Below are positions 8,171 through 17,804 of a stretch of DNA of 64,000 bases, one piece after another (the stretch's first letter is position 1; each line of letters starts with the position of its first letter). Where the stretch lies: NCBI RefSeq assembly GCF_030145815.1, contig NZ_JAIXHL010000007.1, forward strand, positions 1-64,000. Direction: 5' to 3'. A program made the position numbers and the translations under genes. The notes under the pieces are model-generated. The model had not been told where the DNA came from, made no database searches, and saw only the letters and a list, made by a program, of their open reading frames with translations. The stretch is from Sphingomonas sp. GTDB lineage: Bacteria > Pseudomonadota > Alphaproteobacteria > Sphingomonadales > Sphingomonadaceae.

Positions 8171-9007
8171 TTATCGTTCGGTGCCGCCCGCCGGCTGCAG
8201 GTGTGTCGCCGTAAGTCTTTCGGATTGCAAGGCTCCGTCGGGCGTCAGCGTTTCGACCCGCTCGCGGCTCTCGACCACCAAGCCCGTTTGCGGGTCGATC
8301 CGGCGGAGCGTTTCCAGCGTGATCCTCGCGCTGGCGGTGCCTTCGGGTGTGGTGACGGCAATCGGCCCGGTGGCGCTGACCGAGACCTCGATTCCGTCCG
8401 GACGGGATCGCACCGCGCGCAAGCCATCGAGCTCAGTCTGGCCATAGATCGAGCCGGCGGGCACGCGGACGGCGCGGGGCGGGGCGGGCGTTGCCGCTTC
8501 GGCGACCAATTCGGGCGCGATCAGCGGAGTAACGAGCGAGGCGATCATCCGGCGCTGCGCAGCTTCGGGCTGCGCCGCAAGCGTGGCGACGATCGCGCGG
8601 ACCCGCGCGGCGTGCGCCTGTGTCGCCGGATCGGTGCCGACGGGTGCCATCGCGCCCATGCCCTGGACGATTGCACGCCAGATTGCGGGCAGGTCATCGA
8701 CGCCGGTCACCGCGCCGGCGCGATCGAGCTACAACACCACCGTGCGCCCGGCCAGCCCGGCAAAACCGGCGCGCAGCAGACCCGCCGGATCGCTGTCGGC
8801 CTCCCCGGGAGTCGCTGCATCCAGCGTGATTGTCACGCGATAGCCGTCCGGTGCGGCGCTGAACCGGACCGTGCGGCGCGCAACGAAGCGGCGCGTCGTC
8901 GGCCCCGCGCTACGCACGGTTTCTGTGGTCATTGTCAGCGATCGGTCGAGCGGTGGCGCAAACGCCGGTGCCGCCTGTGCCGCCATCAGCAGGATCGCCC
9001 CGATCAC
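8171..9007 (-). pseudogene. Secreted-protein gene interrupted by an in-frame TAG
   Basis: Two stretches (9007-8729 and 8710-8171) are in the same frame and are separated only by a TAG stop at 8729-8731. Reading through it gives one coherent 278-residue protein: a short signal peptide, the FAPPL motif shared with the downstream paralogue, then GRTVVL-stop-LDRAGAVTGVDD with no other defect. A single change from CAG (Gln) or TAT/TAC (Tyr) would create the stop. The start is GTG at 9007, overlapping the cutA stop. It may be a real nonsense mutation, a sequencing error or, less likely, a recoded stop. As written only a 92-residue N-terminal piece would be made. Confidence 0.72.
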
Positions 9008-9318
9008 CGGGTCTCGGCCCGCACCCAGTCGATCACCGCGTCGCCCGCTGCGACCGGCCAGATTTCGATCACCGGCAGGTCATAGCTGTGCTGGGCCGCG
9101 ATGGCATCGGCGAGCTCGCGCGCGAGTTCCGGCGTGGTTTTGAACAACGCACGATGCTCTTCGCCGTGCTCGATCGCGCCCTGCCAGCGATAGATTGAGG
9201 TGCAGGGGCCGAGCAGATTGACGCATGCTGCGAGCTGCGCCGCGACCATCGCTTCCCCGATCCGCTCGGCCTCCGCCGCATCGGCAAAGGTCGCATGGAC
9301 CAGCGCGATGTCGCTCAT
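9004..9318 (-). CDS. cutA: Divalent-cation tolerance protein CutA
   Basis: A 104-residue cytosolic protein of the CutA1 family, small trimeric ferredoxin-like proteins linked to copper and other divalent-metal tolerance. Visible family signatures are the AACVNLLGPCTSIYRWQG region and the C-terminal YDLPVIEIWPV. It overlaps ctaA upstream and the broken gene downstream by 4 bp each, so it is in the middle of a coupled operon. The next gene on the other side is also metal-related (MerC/Zur), but on the opposite strand. Confidence 0.93.
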   Translation of the reverse strand: MSDIALVHATFADAAEAERIGEAMVAAQLAACVNLLGPCTSIYRWQGAIEHGEEHRALFKTTPELARELADAIAAQHSYDLPVIEIWPVAAGDAVIDWVRAETR

Positions 9319-10355
9319 CCGCGATAGGCCCGCACACGCCGCCCGGTGACATGGATGCCCCAGGCGGTGGCAATCACCAGCAACGCGCCGACAAACTGGT
9401 GCAGTACGCCCAGCGTGATGTCGACGCCGGTCATCACCGTGGCGATCCCGAGCAGGATCTGCACGCCGAACGCGCTATGGATCGCGACCGATGCCGAACG
9501 GCTTCCGGCGGCACGGGTCCGGCGGGCGAGCAGCACCAGCGCCACCACCGCGACCCACGCCCACCAGCGGTGGATCCAGTGGATCATCGCCGGATCATTG
9601 ACCGCCGCGTCGAGGACCGACCGCACCCCGAGCACCTCGGACGGAAAGAATTTGCCGTTCATCAGCGGCCATTCATTGGTGACCAGCCCCGCATTCAGCC
9701 CGGCGGTGAACGCGCCATAGAGCAGCTGAATGAACAGGATCACCGCCACGCCCAAGCCAAAGCCGTTGAGCTTTGCCGGACGGTAGCCGGGGTCGCGCGC
9801 CAGCTGACGCAGGTCGAGGATCGTCCAGGTCAGCGCGGCGAGGATGAACAGCGCGAGCAGCAGATGCGCGGCAAGGCGAAAATGGCTGACATCGGTCCGC
9901 TCGGCGAGGCCTGAGCTGACCATCCACCAGCCGATCACGCCCTGCAATCCGCCCAGTGCCAGCAGGCCGACCAGTCGCCAACCATAGCCCTGGGGAATCG
10001 CGCGCTTCCAGGCGAACCACAGCAGCGGTGCGGCAAACGCAAAGCCGATCACGCGCGCCAGCAGCCGATGAATATATTCCCAGAAATAGATGAACTTGAA
10101 CGCCGCCAGGCTCATCCCCTGATTGATCTGCTGATATTCGGGAATCTGCTTATATTTCTCGAATTCCGACAGCCATGCTGCCTCGCTGAGCGGCGGCAGG
10201 ATGCCCGAAACGACCTTCCATTCGGTGATCGACAGGCCCGATTCGGTCAGGCGCGTGATCCCGCCGACGACGACGATCAGGACGATGAGCAGGGCGACGA
10301 CCGTCAGCCAATTGGCGATGGCGCGCGGGCGGATGGGATGGCGGAACTCGGACAC
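9315..10355 (-). CDS. ctaA: Heme A synthase (COX15/CtaA family)
   Basis: The enzyme oxidises the C8 methyl of heme O to a formyl group, giving heme A for aa3-type cytochrome oxidase in the inner membrane. The 346-residue protein has about eight hydrophobic helices, the family motif GGITRLTESGLSITEWK near residue 31, and conserved histidines in membrane segments (for example EYIHRLLAR and HWIHRWWAW). Length fits the alphaproteobacterial/mitochondrial type. The start is GTG at 10355. It leads the operon ctaA-cutA-broken gene-paralogue on the - strand. Confidence 0.94.
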   Translation of the reverse strand: MSEFRHPIRPRAIANWLTVVALLIVLIVVVGGITRLTESGLSITEWKVVSGILPPLSEAAWLSEFEKYKQIPEYQQINQGMSLAAFKFIYFWEYIHRLLARVIGFAFAAPLLWFAWKRAIPQGYGWRLVGLLALGGLQGVIGWWMVSSGLAERTDVSHFRLAAHLLLALFILAALTWTILDLRQLARDPGYRPAKLNGFGLGVAVILFIQLLYGAFTAGLNAGLVTNEWPLMNGKFFPSEVLGVRSVLDAAVNDPAMIHWIHRWWAWVAVVALVLLARRTRAAGSRSASVAIHSAFGVQILLGIATVMTGVDITLGVLHQFVGALLVIATAWGIHVTGRRVRAYRG

Positions 10356-10406
10356 GGCCGCAATCTATGCGCCGTTGACCATAAATGCCAGTCTCTGGCG
10401 CGGATG

Positions 10407-10423
10407 TGATGTTGTAACTTTTC
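10407..10423. promoter_or_regulatory. Possible Zur-like half-palindrome
   Basis: TGATGTTGTAACTTTTC contains GTT-N2-AAC (10411-10418) about 25 bases before a MerC-like gene and just upstream of a Fur/Zur-family gene. It only partly resembles alphaproteobacterial Zur boxes. This is a weak suggestion based mainly on context. Confidence 0.22.
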
Positions 10424-10446
10424 CGATCCCGCTTTATATCGCGCCC

Positions 10447-10830
10447 ATGCATCCGACACTCGCCCCCCGATTCTGGGAACAGATCGACCTGCGCTTCGAT
10501 CGCGTCGCGATCGGGCTGTCGAGCCTGTGTCTGGCGCATTGCCTGGCGACGACGGTGCTGCTCGCGCTCGCCTCGGCGGCGGGGTCGATGATGCATCCGC
10601 TGGTCCATGAAGTCGGGCTGGTGCTCGCGATCCTGTTCGGGATCGTCGCGCTCGGGCGCGGCATTCTCAAGCATGGCTATATGATGCCGGCGGCGGTCGG
10701 GGCGTTCGGCCTTGGCATCATGGCCGGCGCGCTGACGCTCGAGCATGGTGGGCCGGAAATCGTGTGGACGGTGATCGGCGTGTCGATCCTCGCGCTCGGC
10801 CACGACCTCAATCGCCGCGCGACCTACTGA
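10447..10830 (+). CDS. MerC-domain inner-membrane protein
   Basis: A 127-residue protein with four hydrophobic segments. It shows the MerC pattern of a Cys in the first membrane helix region (SSLCLAHCLATT) and a short hydrophilic C terminus. MerC proteins carry metal ions, classically Hg(II), across the inner membrane. No mer operon genes accompany it here. It precedes a Fur/Zur-family regulator, so homeostatic metal handling is more likely than mercury resistance. ATG 10447 is used because it begins the recognisable domain; the frame extends upstream without support. Confidence 0.78.
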   Translation: MHPTLAPRFWEQIDLRFDRVAIGLSSLCLAHCLATTVLLALASAAGSMMHPLVHEVGLVLAILFGIVALGRGILKHGYMMPAAVGAFGLGIMAGALTLEHGGPEIVWTVIGVSILALGHDLNRRATY

Positions 10831-10873
10831 TCCGGCGCTTGCCCGCTGCCCGGCGCGGGCCTACATTCACGTC

Positions 10874-11347
10874 ATGCACGCGCACACGCCAGAAAACCAT
10901 CGGCACCATGAGCATCACGGGTCCGACCTGACCGCCGCCGCACAGGCAACGCTGGAAAAGGCGGGCGAGCAATGGACGACGATGCGTGCATCAATCTTCG
11001 AGGTGCTGGCCGGGTTCGACAAGCCTGCGTCCGCCTATGACATTGCCGAAGCGGTGTCGAAGCGCGAAGGGCGGCGGGTCGCGGCGAACAGCGTCTATCG
11101 CATCCTCGACCTGTTCGTGTCGTCGAACCTGGCGCGGCGGGTCGAAAGCGCCAATGCCTATGTGGCCAATGCGCATCCCGACTGCCTGCATGACTGCATC
11201 TTCCTGGTGTGCGATTCGTGCGGGAACACCACGCATCTCGACGATGATTCGATCACCCGCACCGTCCGTTCGGCGGCCAAGGGCGCCGGCTTCTCGCCCG
11301 TGCGCCCGGTGATCGAGGTGCGCGGCAAGTGCGCCGACTGCGACTGA
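10874..11347 (+). CDS. Fur-family regulator, Zur-like
   Basis: A 157-residue metal-responsive repressor. It has the Fur winged helix (ASAYDIAEAVSKREGRRVAANSVYRILDLF) and a C-terminal metal site with CDSCGN and CADCD, i.e. the two CxxC pairs that hold structural zinc. Its His-rich N terminus (MHAHTPENHRHHEHHGSD) points to zinc. The pattern fits Zur better than Fur or PerR, and the MerC-like gene upstream may be a target. No strong ribosome site precedes ATG 10874. Confidence 0.85.
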   Translation: MHAHTPENHRHHEHHGSDLTAAAQATLEKAGEQWTTMRASIFEVLAGFDKPASAYDIAEAVSKREGRRVAANSVYRILDLFVSSNLARRVESANAYVANAHPDCLHDCIFLVCDSCGNTTHLDDDSITRTVRSAAKGAGFSPVRPVIEVRGKCADCD

Positions 11348-11357
11348 AGCCACCACG

Positions 11358-11921
11358 TTGAACCCGGTCGAGCTCGCCGCGGCGGCGCTGGGGCTGATCA
11401 ATGTCGCGCTGGTGGCGCGGCGCAGCCTGTGGAACTACCCGTTCGGCATCGCGATGGTTGCGCTCTACTTCTTCGTGTTCGCCGATGCGAAGCTGTACAG
11501 CGATGCGCTGCTGCAAATCTTTTTCCTCGTCATCCAGCTCTATGGCTGGTGGAACTGGAGGCGCAGCGACCGGGTCGATGACGGGGTTGCCGTGCGCCGG
11601 CTGGACTATCCCGCGCGCGTAGTGTGGATCGTGGGCACGGCGCTCGCGTGCATCGTCTGGGGCGCGGCGATGGCGCGCTATACCGATGCCGCCGTACCCT
11701 ATGCCGATGCCGCAGTGGCGGGGATGAGTGTCGCCGCGCAGATCCTGCAGTCGCAGCGCCGCGTCGAAAGCTGGCTGTTGTGGATCGCGGTCGATATCCT
11801 CGCGGTCGGCCTGTTCTGGAGCCGGGGGCTCTATCCAACGGCGATCCTGTACGCGATCTTCCTTGGCATGGCGGTGTGGGGCCTGTTCGCGTGGCGCGCA
11901 AAGCTCGGGGCGGCGCGGTGA
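11358..11921 (+). CDS. pnuC: Nicotinamide riboside transporter PnuC
   Basis: A 187-residue inner-membrane protein with about six to seven helices. The PnuC signatures WNYPFGIAMVALYFFVFADAKLYSDALLQIFFLVIQLYGWWNW are visible as a block from about residue 24. The family imports nicotinamide riboside, trapped inside by phosphorylation. The partner kinase/adenylyltransferase nadR overlaps its stop codon, which strongly supports the call. The start is TTG at 11358, ten bases after the regulator gene. Confidence 0.92.
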   Translation: MNPVELAAAALGLINVALVARRSLWNYPFGIAMVALYFFVFADAKLYSDALLQIFFLVIQLYGWWNWRRSDRVDDGVAVRRLDYPARVVWIVGTALACIVWGAAMARYTDAAVPYADAAVAGMSVAAQILQSQRRVESWLLWIAVDILAVGLFWSRGLYPTAILYAIFLGMAVWGLFAWRAKLGAAR

Positions 11922-12901
11922 AGCGCGGTTTCCTGCTCGGCAAGTTCATGCCGCCGCATGCCGGGCATCTGACGCTGGCGCGCGCGGCGCGGGCGATGGT
12001 CGACCGGCTGACGGTGTTGGTCTGCTGGCTGCCCGACGATCCGATCCCGGGCGAAATGCGGCTGGCCTGGATGCGCGAGCTGCTGCCCGATTGCGACGTG
12101 GTCGGTCATGGCGCGCCGGTGCCGCAGGCGCCCGAAGACAGCCCCGATTTCTGGCCGATCTGGCGCGGCATCGTTCGGGACGCGCACCCGGAGCCGATCG
12201 ATCTGCTCTTTGCGGGAGAGGATTATGGCAAGCGCCTCGCCGAAGAGGTTGGCGGGCTGTTCGTGCCGCTCGGCGGGCGGATCATGGCGGCCGATTCCGA
12301 CGGCATTGGCGGCCTGTCGGGCAGCGCGGTGCGCGCCGATCCCTGGGCGCATGCGGCCTTTCTCCCCGGCCCGGTGCGCGCGCACTACACCCGCACGATC
12401 GTGCTGCACGGGGTCGAAAGCACCGGCAAGTCCGTACTGGCCGAGCGGCTGGCGCGCCATTTCGGCACCGTCTGGGTGCCGGAATATGGCCGCGCCCAGG
12501 CCGAGGTGCATGGCGTCGAGATGGACGCCGCCGACCTGACCCTGATCGGCGACGCACAGACGGCGATGATCGCCGCGTGGAAGCGCTGGGCGACGCGCTA
12601 TCTGTTTGTCGATACCGATGCGCTGATGACGGCGGCGTGGGCGCGGATGATGCTGGGCGACGCACCCGCTGGTTTGATGCAGCACCCGCGCGCCGATCTT
12701 TACCTGCTACTCGAACCCGATGTCGCGTGGATCGACGACGGCACGCGCATCTATGGCACCGATGCGAGTCGGGGGCGGTTCGCACGCCTGTGCCGCGATG
12801 TGCTCGACGAGGCCGGAGTGCGCTGGATCGCAATTCGTGGCGACTGGGACGCACGCTTCGATGCGGCGGTGGCTGCGGTCGAGGCGCTTGGCCGCGATTG
12901 A
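11918..12901 (+). CDS. nadR: NadR: NMN adenylyltransferase / ribosylnicotinamide kinase
   Basis: A 327-residue two-domain enzyme of NAD salvage. The N-terminal nucleotidyltransferase domain has GKFMPPHAGHL (residues 8-18, the HxGH-type motif) and SGSAVR near 134-139. The C-terminal kinase domain has the P-loop GVESTGKS (165-172) and VPEYGR. It phosphorylates imported nicotinamide riboside and adenylates NMN. There is no N-terminal helix-turn-helix, so unlike enterobacterial NadR it should not be a repressor. The GTG start at 11918 overlaps the pnuC stop (GTGA). Confidence 0.92.
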   Translation: MKRGFLLGKFMPPHAGHLTLARAARAMVDRLTVLVCWLPDDPIPGEMRLAWMRELLPDCDVVGHGAPVPQAPEDSPDFWPIWRGIVRDAHPEPIDLLFAGEDYGKRLAEEVGGLFVPLGGRIMAADSDGIGGLSGSAVRADPWAHAAFLPGPVRAHYTRTIVLHGVESTGKSVLAERLARHFGTVWVPEYGRAQAEVHGVEMDAADLTLIGDAQTAMIAAWKRWATRYLFVDTDALMTAAWARMMLGDAPAGLMQHPRADLYLLLEPDVAWIDDGTRIYGTDASRGRFARLCRDVLDEAGVRWIAIRGDWDARFDAAVAAVEALGRD

Positions 12902-13012
12902 CGCTGCGTCACCGCCATTTTTCACCCATCGCTCAGCTTTTGCTCATGACTGTTCATGGCCAGCGGTGTCAGGCGTTGGACAGGTTCAACGCGCTGGAGT
13001 AAATGCGGTCGA

Positions 13013-14932
13013 ATGTCTGAACTTCCCACGACGCCGTTGCTCGATACGGTCGACACGCCCCACGACCTGCGCAAGCTTGCGCCGTCGCAGCTCCGCCAGC
13101 TTGCGGATGAATTGCGCGCGGAAACGATCAGCGCAGTCGGCACCACCGGCGGCCATCTCGGCTCGGGGCTTGGCGTAGTCGAACTGACCGTCGCGATTCA
13201 CTACGTATTCAACACACCCGACGACCGGCTGGTGTGGGACGTCGGGCACCAATGCTACCCGCACAAGATCCTGACCGGGCGTCGCGACCGCATCCGCACG
13301 CTCCGCATGGGCGGGGGCCTGTCGGGCTTCACCAAGCGCGCCGAGAGCGAATATGACCCGTTCGGCGCGGCGCACAGCTCGACCTCGATCTCGGCCGCGC
13401 TTGGCTTTGCAATTGCGAACAAGCTGGCCGGCACCCCCGGCAAGGGCATCGCAGTGATCGGCGACGGCGCGATGAGCGCCGGCATGGCCTATGAGGCGAT
13501 GAACAATGCCGAACAGGCGGGCAATCGCCTGATCGTCATTCTCAACGACAATGACATGTCGATCGCGCCACCGGTGGGCGGGCTGTCGGCCTATCTCGCC
13601 CGCGTCGTCTCCAGCTCCGAGTATCTCGGGCTGCGCAACCTCGCCAAGAAGATCACCGGAAGGATTTCGCGCCGCCTGACCAGCGCTGCGTCGAAGGCCG
13701 AGGAATATGCGCGCGGTATGGCGACCGGGGGTACGTTGTTCGAGGAACTGGGCTTTTACTATGTCGGTCCGATCGACGGCCATAATCTCGACCATCTGAT
13801 CCCGGTGCTGGAGAATATCCGCGACGCCAAGGAGGGCCCGGTGCTGCTCCATGTCGTCACGCAAAAGGGCAAGGGCTATGCCCCGGCCGAAGCGGCGGCG
13901 GACAAATATCACGGCGTGCAGAAGTTCGACGTGATCACGGGCGCGCAGGCGAAGGCACCGCCCGGACCGCCGGCCTATCAGAATGTGTTCGGCGAAACGC
14001 TCGCCAAGCTCGCCGATACCGATCCGCGCATCTGTGCGATCACCGCGGCGATGCCCGGCGGCACCGGCGTCGACAAATTCGCCAAGGCGCACCCGGAGCG
14101 CAGCTTCGATGTCGGCATTGCGGAGCAGCACGCGGTGACCTTCGCCGCCGGCCTTGCGGCTCAGGGCATGCGCCCATTCTGCGCGATCTACTCGACCTTC
14201 CTGCAGCGCGCTTATGATCAGGTCGTCCATGACGTGGCGATTCAGAATCTGCCGGTGCGGTTCGCGATCGACCGCGCGGGGCTGGTCGGTGCCGATGGCT
14301 GCACCCATGCCGGAAGCTTCGACGTCACCTATCTCGCCTCGCTGCCCAATTTCGTGGTGATGGCCGCCGCCGATGAGGCGGAGCTGGCGCATATGACCAA
14401 GACTGCGGCGGAATATGATGCCGGGCCGATTGCGGTGCGCTACCCGCGCGGCAATGGCGTCGGCGTCGCGATGCCCGCCGAGCCGCAGGTGCTGGAAATC
14501 GGCAAGGGCCGCATCGTGCGCGAGGGCAAGACGATCGCGATCCTGTCGCTCGGCACCCGCCTCGCCGAAGCGCTGAAGGCCGCCGACATGCTGGAGGCCA
14601 AGGGGCTTTCGGCCACCGTCGCCGACCTGCGCTTTGCCAAGCCGCTCGACGAGGCGCTGATCCGTCGCTTGCTCACCACGCACGAAGTTGCGGTGACGAT
14701 CGAGGAGAATGCCGTCGGCGGGCTTGGCGCGCACGTGCTGACCATGGCGAGCGACGAAGGGCTGATCGATGCGGGGCTGAAGCTGCGCACGATGCGCTTG
14801 CCCGATCGCTTCCAGGATCAAGACAAGCCCGAACTGCAATATGACGAGGCGGGGCTGAACGCGCCGCATATCGTCGAAACGGTGCTGAAGGCGCTGCGCT
14901 GGAACGAGGCCGAGGTCGGCGCCATCGCCTGA
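13013..14932 (+). CDS. dxs: 1-deoxy-D-xylulose-5-phosphate synthase
   Basis: A 639-residue thiamine-diphosphate enzyme that joins pyruvate and glyceraldehyde 3-phosphate in the first step of the MEP isoprenoid pathway. Visible landmarks are [18 protein letters not shown], the TPP site [17 protein letters not shown] and DNDMSI, GPIDGHN, the catalytic Glu in [16 protein letters not shown], and [16 protein letters not shown] 13013 is chosen because MSELP begins the usual dxs N terminus; the open frame continues 19 codons upstream. A strong terminator follows. Confidence 0.96.
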   Translation: MSELPTTPLLDTVDTPHDLRKLAPSQLRQLADELRAETISAVGTTGGHLGSGLGVVELTVAIHYVFNTPDDRLVWDVGHQCYPHKILTGRRDRIRTLRMGGGLSGFTKRAESEYDPFGAAHSSTSISAALGFAIANKLAGTPGKGIAVIGDGAMSAGMAYEAMNNAEQAGNRLIVILNDNDMSIAPPVGGLSAYLARVVSSSEYLGLRNLAKKITGRISRRLTSAASKAEEYARGMATGGTLFEELGFYYVGPIDGHNLDHLIPVLENIRDAKEGPVLLHVVTQKGKGYAPAEAAADKYHGVQKFDVITGAQAKAPPGPPAYQNVFGETLAKLADTDPRICAITAAMPGGTGVDKFAKAHPERSFDVGIAEQHAVTFAAGLAAQGMRPFCAIYSTFLQRAYDQVVHDVAIQNLPVRFAIDRAGLVGADGCTHAGSFDVTYLASLPNFVVMAAADEAELAHMTKTAAEYDAGPIAVRYPRGNGVGVAMPAEPQVLEIGKGRIVREGKTIAILSLGTRLAEALKAADMLEAKGLSATVADLRFAKPLDEALIRRLLTTHEVAVTIEENAVGGLGAHVLTMASDEGLIDAGLKLRTMRLPDRFQDQDKPELQYDEAGLNAPHIVETVLKALRWNEAEVGAIA

Positions 14933-14965
14933 CGTCCCGCGCGGGATCGCACCTTTGGCAGTTGC

Positions 14966-15006
14966 AAGGGGGCGGCGAAGCTGGTGCTTCGCCGCCCCCT
15001 TTTTTG
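14966..15006 (+). terminator. Rho-independent terminator of dxs
   Basis: A perfect 16-bp GC-rich stem (14966-14981 with 14986-15001, loop TGGT) runs into a T-tract. It lies 33 bases after the dxs stop. Confidence 0.88.
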
Positions 15007-15235
15007 CCCAATCCGTGAGCGTATCGTGCGCGGGTTCCCGCGGTGCCCTTTACCATGATCGACGGCGTTCGCCCGCGGGTTGCGTCTGAAAGATTCTTGT
15101 TCGGCGAAAACCGAAGCCCCGCCCCCTTCCTATCATAAGCCCGACGCCGTGACCGTATTTCTGCGGACTGGCGGGAACATGGGAACCGCCAGGGCAGAAG
15201 GCTCAGGCACCGAAATCAAGGGTGGGCACGCACGA
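15007..15235 (+). other. Non-coding leader before the TonB-dependent receptor
   Basis: About 230 bases between the dxs terminator and ATG 15236. The receptor frame is open back to 15080 but lacks a signal peptide there, so this is most likely promoter and 5' leader. I see no convincing -35/-10, operator palindrome or riboswitch; the xylan-locus operator is absent. Confidence 0.4.
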
Positions 15236-17731
15236 ATGACCAAGTATTTTCTCCTTCTGGCCGCCGCGCCGCTGGCACTGATCGCGCCGGCGCAGGCACG
15301 CGATGCCGATCCGGTCGAGCCGGCGGCACAGCAGGGCGCCGAGCCGAAACAGGAAGTCTTCTCGACCGGCGTCGCCAAGGGGCGCGACCGTCTGGATCAG
15401 GCGACCTCGACCAGCGCGCTGCGCGGCGAGGAAATCGAAAAGCTCGACGCGACCTCGGTCGCGCAGGTCGTGCGCAACATTCCCGGCATCCGGGTCGAGG
15501 CGTCGGCGGGCGTTGCCAACAACAGCTACACGATCCGCGGCCTCCCGCTTGCGTCGATCGGCTCGAAATATCTGCAGTTTCAGGAAGACGGTCTGCCGAT
15601 TCTCGAATTCGGCGATTTCTCGTTTCTCGGCGCGGACATGTTCCTGCGTGTCGATGCCAACCTGAAGGCAGTCGAAGCGATCCGTGGCGGGTCGTCCTCG
15701 ACCTTTGCGTCGAACGCGCCCGGCGGCGTCATCAACTTCATCACCAAGACCGGTGAAGAAGAGGGCGGCGCGATCTCGGCGACGACCGGTATCGGCGAAG
15801 AGCTTTATCGCATCGATTTCGACTATGGCGGCCGCCTCAGCGACACGCTGCGCTATCAGGTCGGCGGCTTCTACCGTGAGGGCGAAGGTGCCCGCGCGAC
15901 CGGCTATTCGGGCCATCGCGGCGGCCAGTTCAAGGCCAACATCACCAAGGAACTGCCCAACGGCTATATCCGCCTGCACGGCAAGTATCTGGATGACCGC
16001 ACCCCGGCCTATTATTTCGCGCCGCTGCGCGTGAGCGGGACCAACGACAAGCCGGTCTATGAGAATATCGCCAATTTCGACATCCGCCATGACACGATGC
16101 TGTCGGCCAACATCCCGACGCAGGTGACGCGCGACGGCACCAACCAGGTGCGCAGCTTCGACATGCGCGACGGCGTCAATCCGGTGGTCAAGGCGGTCGG
16201 CCTTGAATCGCAGATCGATGTCGCGGGCTGGACGATCACGGAGCGCTTCCGCTTCGCCGACATCTCGGGCCAGATGCTGCAGAACTTCCCGCTGACGATC
16301 GCACCGGCCGCTGGCCTGGCCCCGTCGCTGGGTGGTCCCGGCGCGACGCTCAGCTATGCCACCGGCCCCAATGCCGGCCAGGCGATCAACCCGCTGACCG
16401 TCAACGGCAATGGCCTGCTCGCGGCGTCGCTGCTGATGAACATCCAGGTCAACAGCCTCGACAACATGACCAACGACATCCGCGCCAGCCGCGTATGGGA
16501 TGTCGCGGGCGGCAAGCTGACCTTCACCGCCGGCTTCTACAAGTCGCGTCAGTCGGTCAACACCGACTGGCTGTTCACCTCGGTGATCAGCGATGTGCAT
16601 GGTGAGGGCGCAGCGTCGCTCGTCAACATCCGCACCGCAGGCGGGATTCCGCAGACCGACAATGGCGTGTTCGCCTATAGCGCCGCGCTCGTCACCACCG
16701 GCTATCGCCGCAAGTTCGATGTCGAGTTCGATACCAACGCGCCCTATGGTTCGGTCAACTTCCACATCGGCAAGGTCGCGATCGGCGGCAGCATCCGCTT
16801 CAACAGCGGCAAGGCGCAGGGGTCGATCTATGGCGGCGAGCTGGGCGGCGGGCGCACCCCGATCGTTCCGTTCGACGTCAATGGCGATGGCACCGTCACC
16901 CCGGCCGAAACACGTGCGGGTTTCCTCCCGCTGACCGCGCCGGCCCCGGTCGATTTCGAGTATGACTATGTCAGCTACACGGCGGGCGTGAACTATCGCG
17001 TGGCCGAGGAAATGGCCGTGTTCGCGCGCTACAGCCGTGGTGGCCGCGGTGCGGCAACGGGCCCGCTGTTCACCCCCGCCTATGACCCGATCAGCGGTGG
17101 GTTGTTCGATCAGGCTGATGGCTATGACCTGGTCAAGCAGGCCGAAGGTGGCGTGAAGTTCCGCAAGTCGAACCTGACCCTCAACCTCACCGGGTTCTGG
17201 GCCAGCACCGACGAGCGCAACATGCAGATCAACACCAGCGCTGCCGGTGTCACCCAGGTCGAGCGGATCTATCGCACTTATGAAGCCTATGGGCTCGAGT
17301 TCGAGGGTGGCTATCAATATGGCCCGTTCAGCATCACGGCTGGCGCGACCTGGACCAAGGCGGAAATCGCCAAGGACCAGTTCAACCCGGCGGCGGTCGG
17401 CAACACGCCGCGTCACCAGCCGGATCTGATCTATCAGACCACCGCGCAATATGAGGACAAGCGCTTCACCGTCGGTGCCAATATCGTCGGCACGACCGGC
17501 AGCTTCGCGCAGGACACCAACCAGCTGCGCCTGCCGGGCTACACGCTGGTCAACGGCTTTGCGCAGGTACGGTTGACCGAAAATGTCCAGCTGAGCGTGA
17601 CCGCGAACAACCTGTTCGACACGCTGGCGCTGACCGACGTCAACCAGGCAGCGATCCCGGCGACTGGCATTGTCACCGCGCGCGCGCTCAACGGGCGCAC
17701 GGTGGCAGGATCGGTCCGCTTCTCCTTCTGA
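15236..17731 (+). CDS. TonB-dependent outer-membrane receptor with an EF-hand-like loop
   Basis: An 831-residue TonB-dependent receptor that would import a ligand across the outer membrane with TonB/ExbBD energy. Residues 1-21 are a signal peptide (ending PAQA-RD). A TonB-box-like segment (EVFSTGVAKG) precedes a plug domain (ATSTSALRGEEIEKLDATSVAQVVRNIPGIRVEA), and a 22-strand type barrel ends SVRFSF. Residues 547-558 (DVNGDGTVTPAE) match a canonical EF-hand calcium loop inside the barrel, probably in an extracellular loop. The ligand is unknown. It is followed directly by a chemoreceptor gene, but no xylan-regulon operator precedes it. Confidence 0.88.
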   Translation: MTKYFLLLAAAPLALIAPAQARDADPVEPAAQQGAEPKQEVFSTGVAKGRDRLDQATSTSALRGEEIEKLDATSVAQVVRNIPGIRVEASAGVANNSYTIRGLPLASIGSKYLQFQEDGLPILEFGDFSFLGADMFLRVDANLKAVEAIRGGSSSTFASNAPGGVINFITKTGEEEGGAISATTGIGEELYRIDFDYGGRLSDTLRYQVGGFYREGEGARATGYSGHRGGQFKANITKELPNGYIRLHGKYLDDRTPAYYFAPLRVSGTNDKPVYENIANFDIRHDTMLSANIPTQVTRDGTNQVRSFDMRDGVNPVVKAVGLESQIDVAGWTITERFRFADISGQMLQNFPLTIAPAAGLAPSLGGPGATLSYATGPNAGQAINPLTVNGNGLLAASLLMNIQVNSLDNMTNDIRASRVWDVAGGKLTFTAGFYKSRQSVNTDWLFTSVISDVHGEGAASLVNIRTAGGIPQTDNGVFAYSAALVTTGYRRKFDVEFDTNAPYGSVNFHIGKVAIGGSIRFNSGKAQGSIYGGELGGGRTPIVPFDVNGDGTVTPAETRAGFLPLTAPAPVDFEYDYVSYTAGVNYRVAEEMAVFARYSRGGRGAATGPLFTPAYDPISGGLFDQADGYDLVKQAEGGVKFRKSNLTLNLTGFWASTDERNMQINTSAAGVTQVERIYRTYEAYGLEFEGGYQYGPFSITAGATWTKAEIAKDQFNPAAVGNTPRHQPDLIYQTTAQYEDKRFTVGANIVGTTGSFAQDTNQLRLPGYTLVNGFAQVRLTENVQLSVTANNLFDTLALTDVNQAAIPATGIVTARALNGRTVAGSVRFSF
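16874..16909 (+). other. EF-hand-like calcium loop coding segment
   Basis: These 12 codons encode DVNGDGTVTPAE, with Asp, Asn, Asp, Thr and Glu at EF-hand positions 1, 3, 5, 7 and 12 and Gly at 6. It is embedded in the receptor barrel rather than in a paired EF-hand domain, so it is a single dockerin-like loop. Confidence 0.6.
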
Positions 17732-17804
17732 TCCAACAGCTGCCGGGGCGTGCGCGTCCCGGCAGCAACCCATTCTACAGTTTCATCGATCCGGAAGCAC
17801 ATTC

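Noticed and set aside
12986..14869. 627-codon frame antisense to dxs
   Set aside because: dxs is unmistakable on the other strand; the shadow is Arg/Gly-rich without motifs.
15203..17773. 856-codon frame antisense to the TonB receptor
   Set aside because: Same reason: the + strand encodes a clear receptor with signal peptide and C-terminal Phe.
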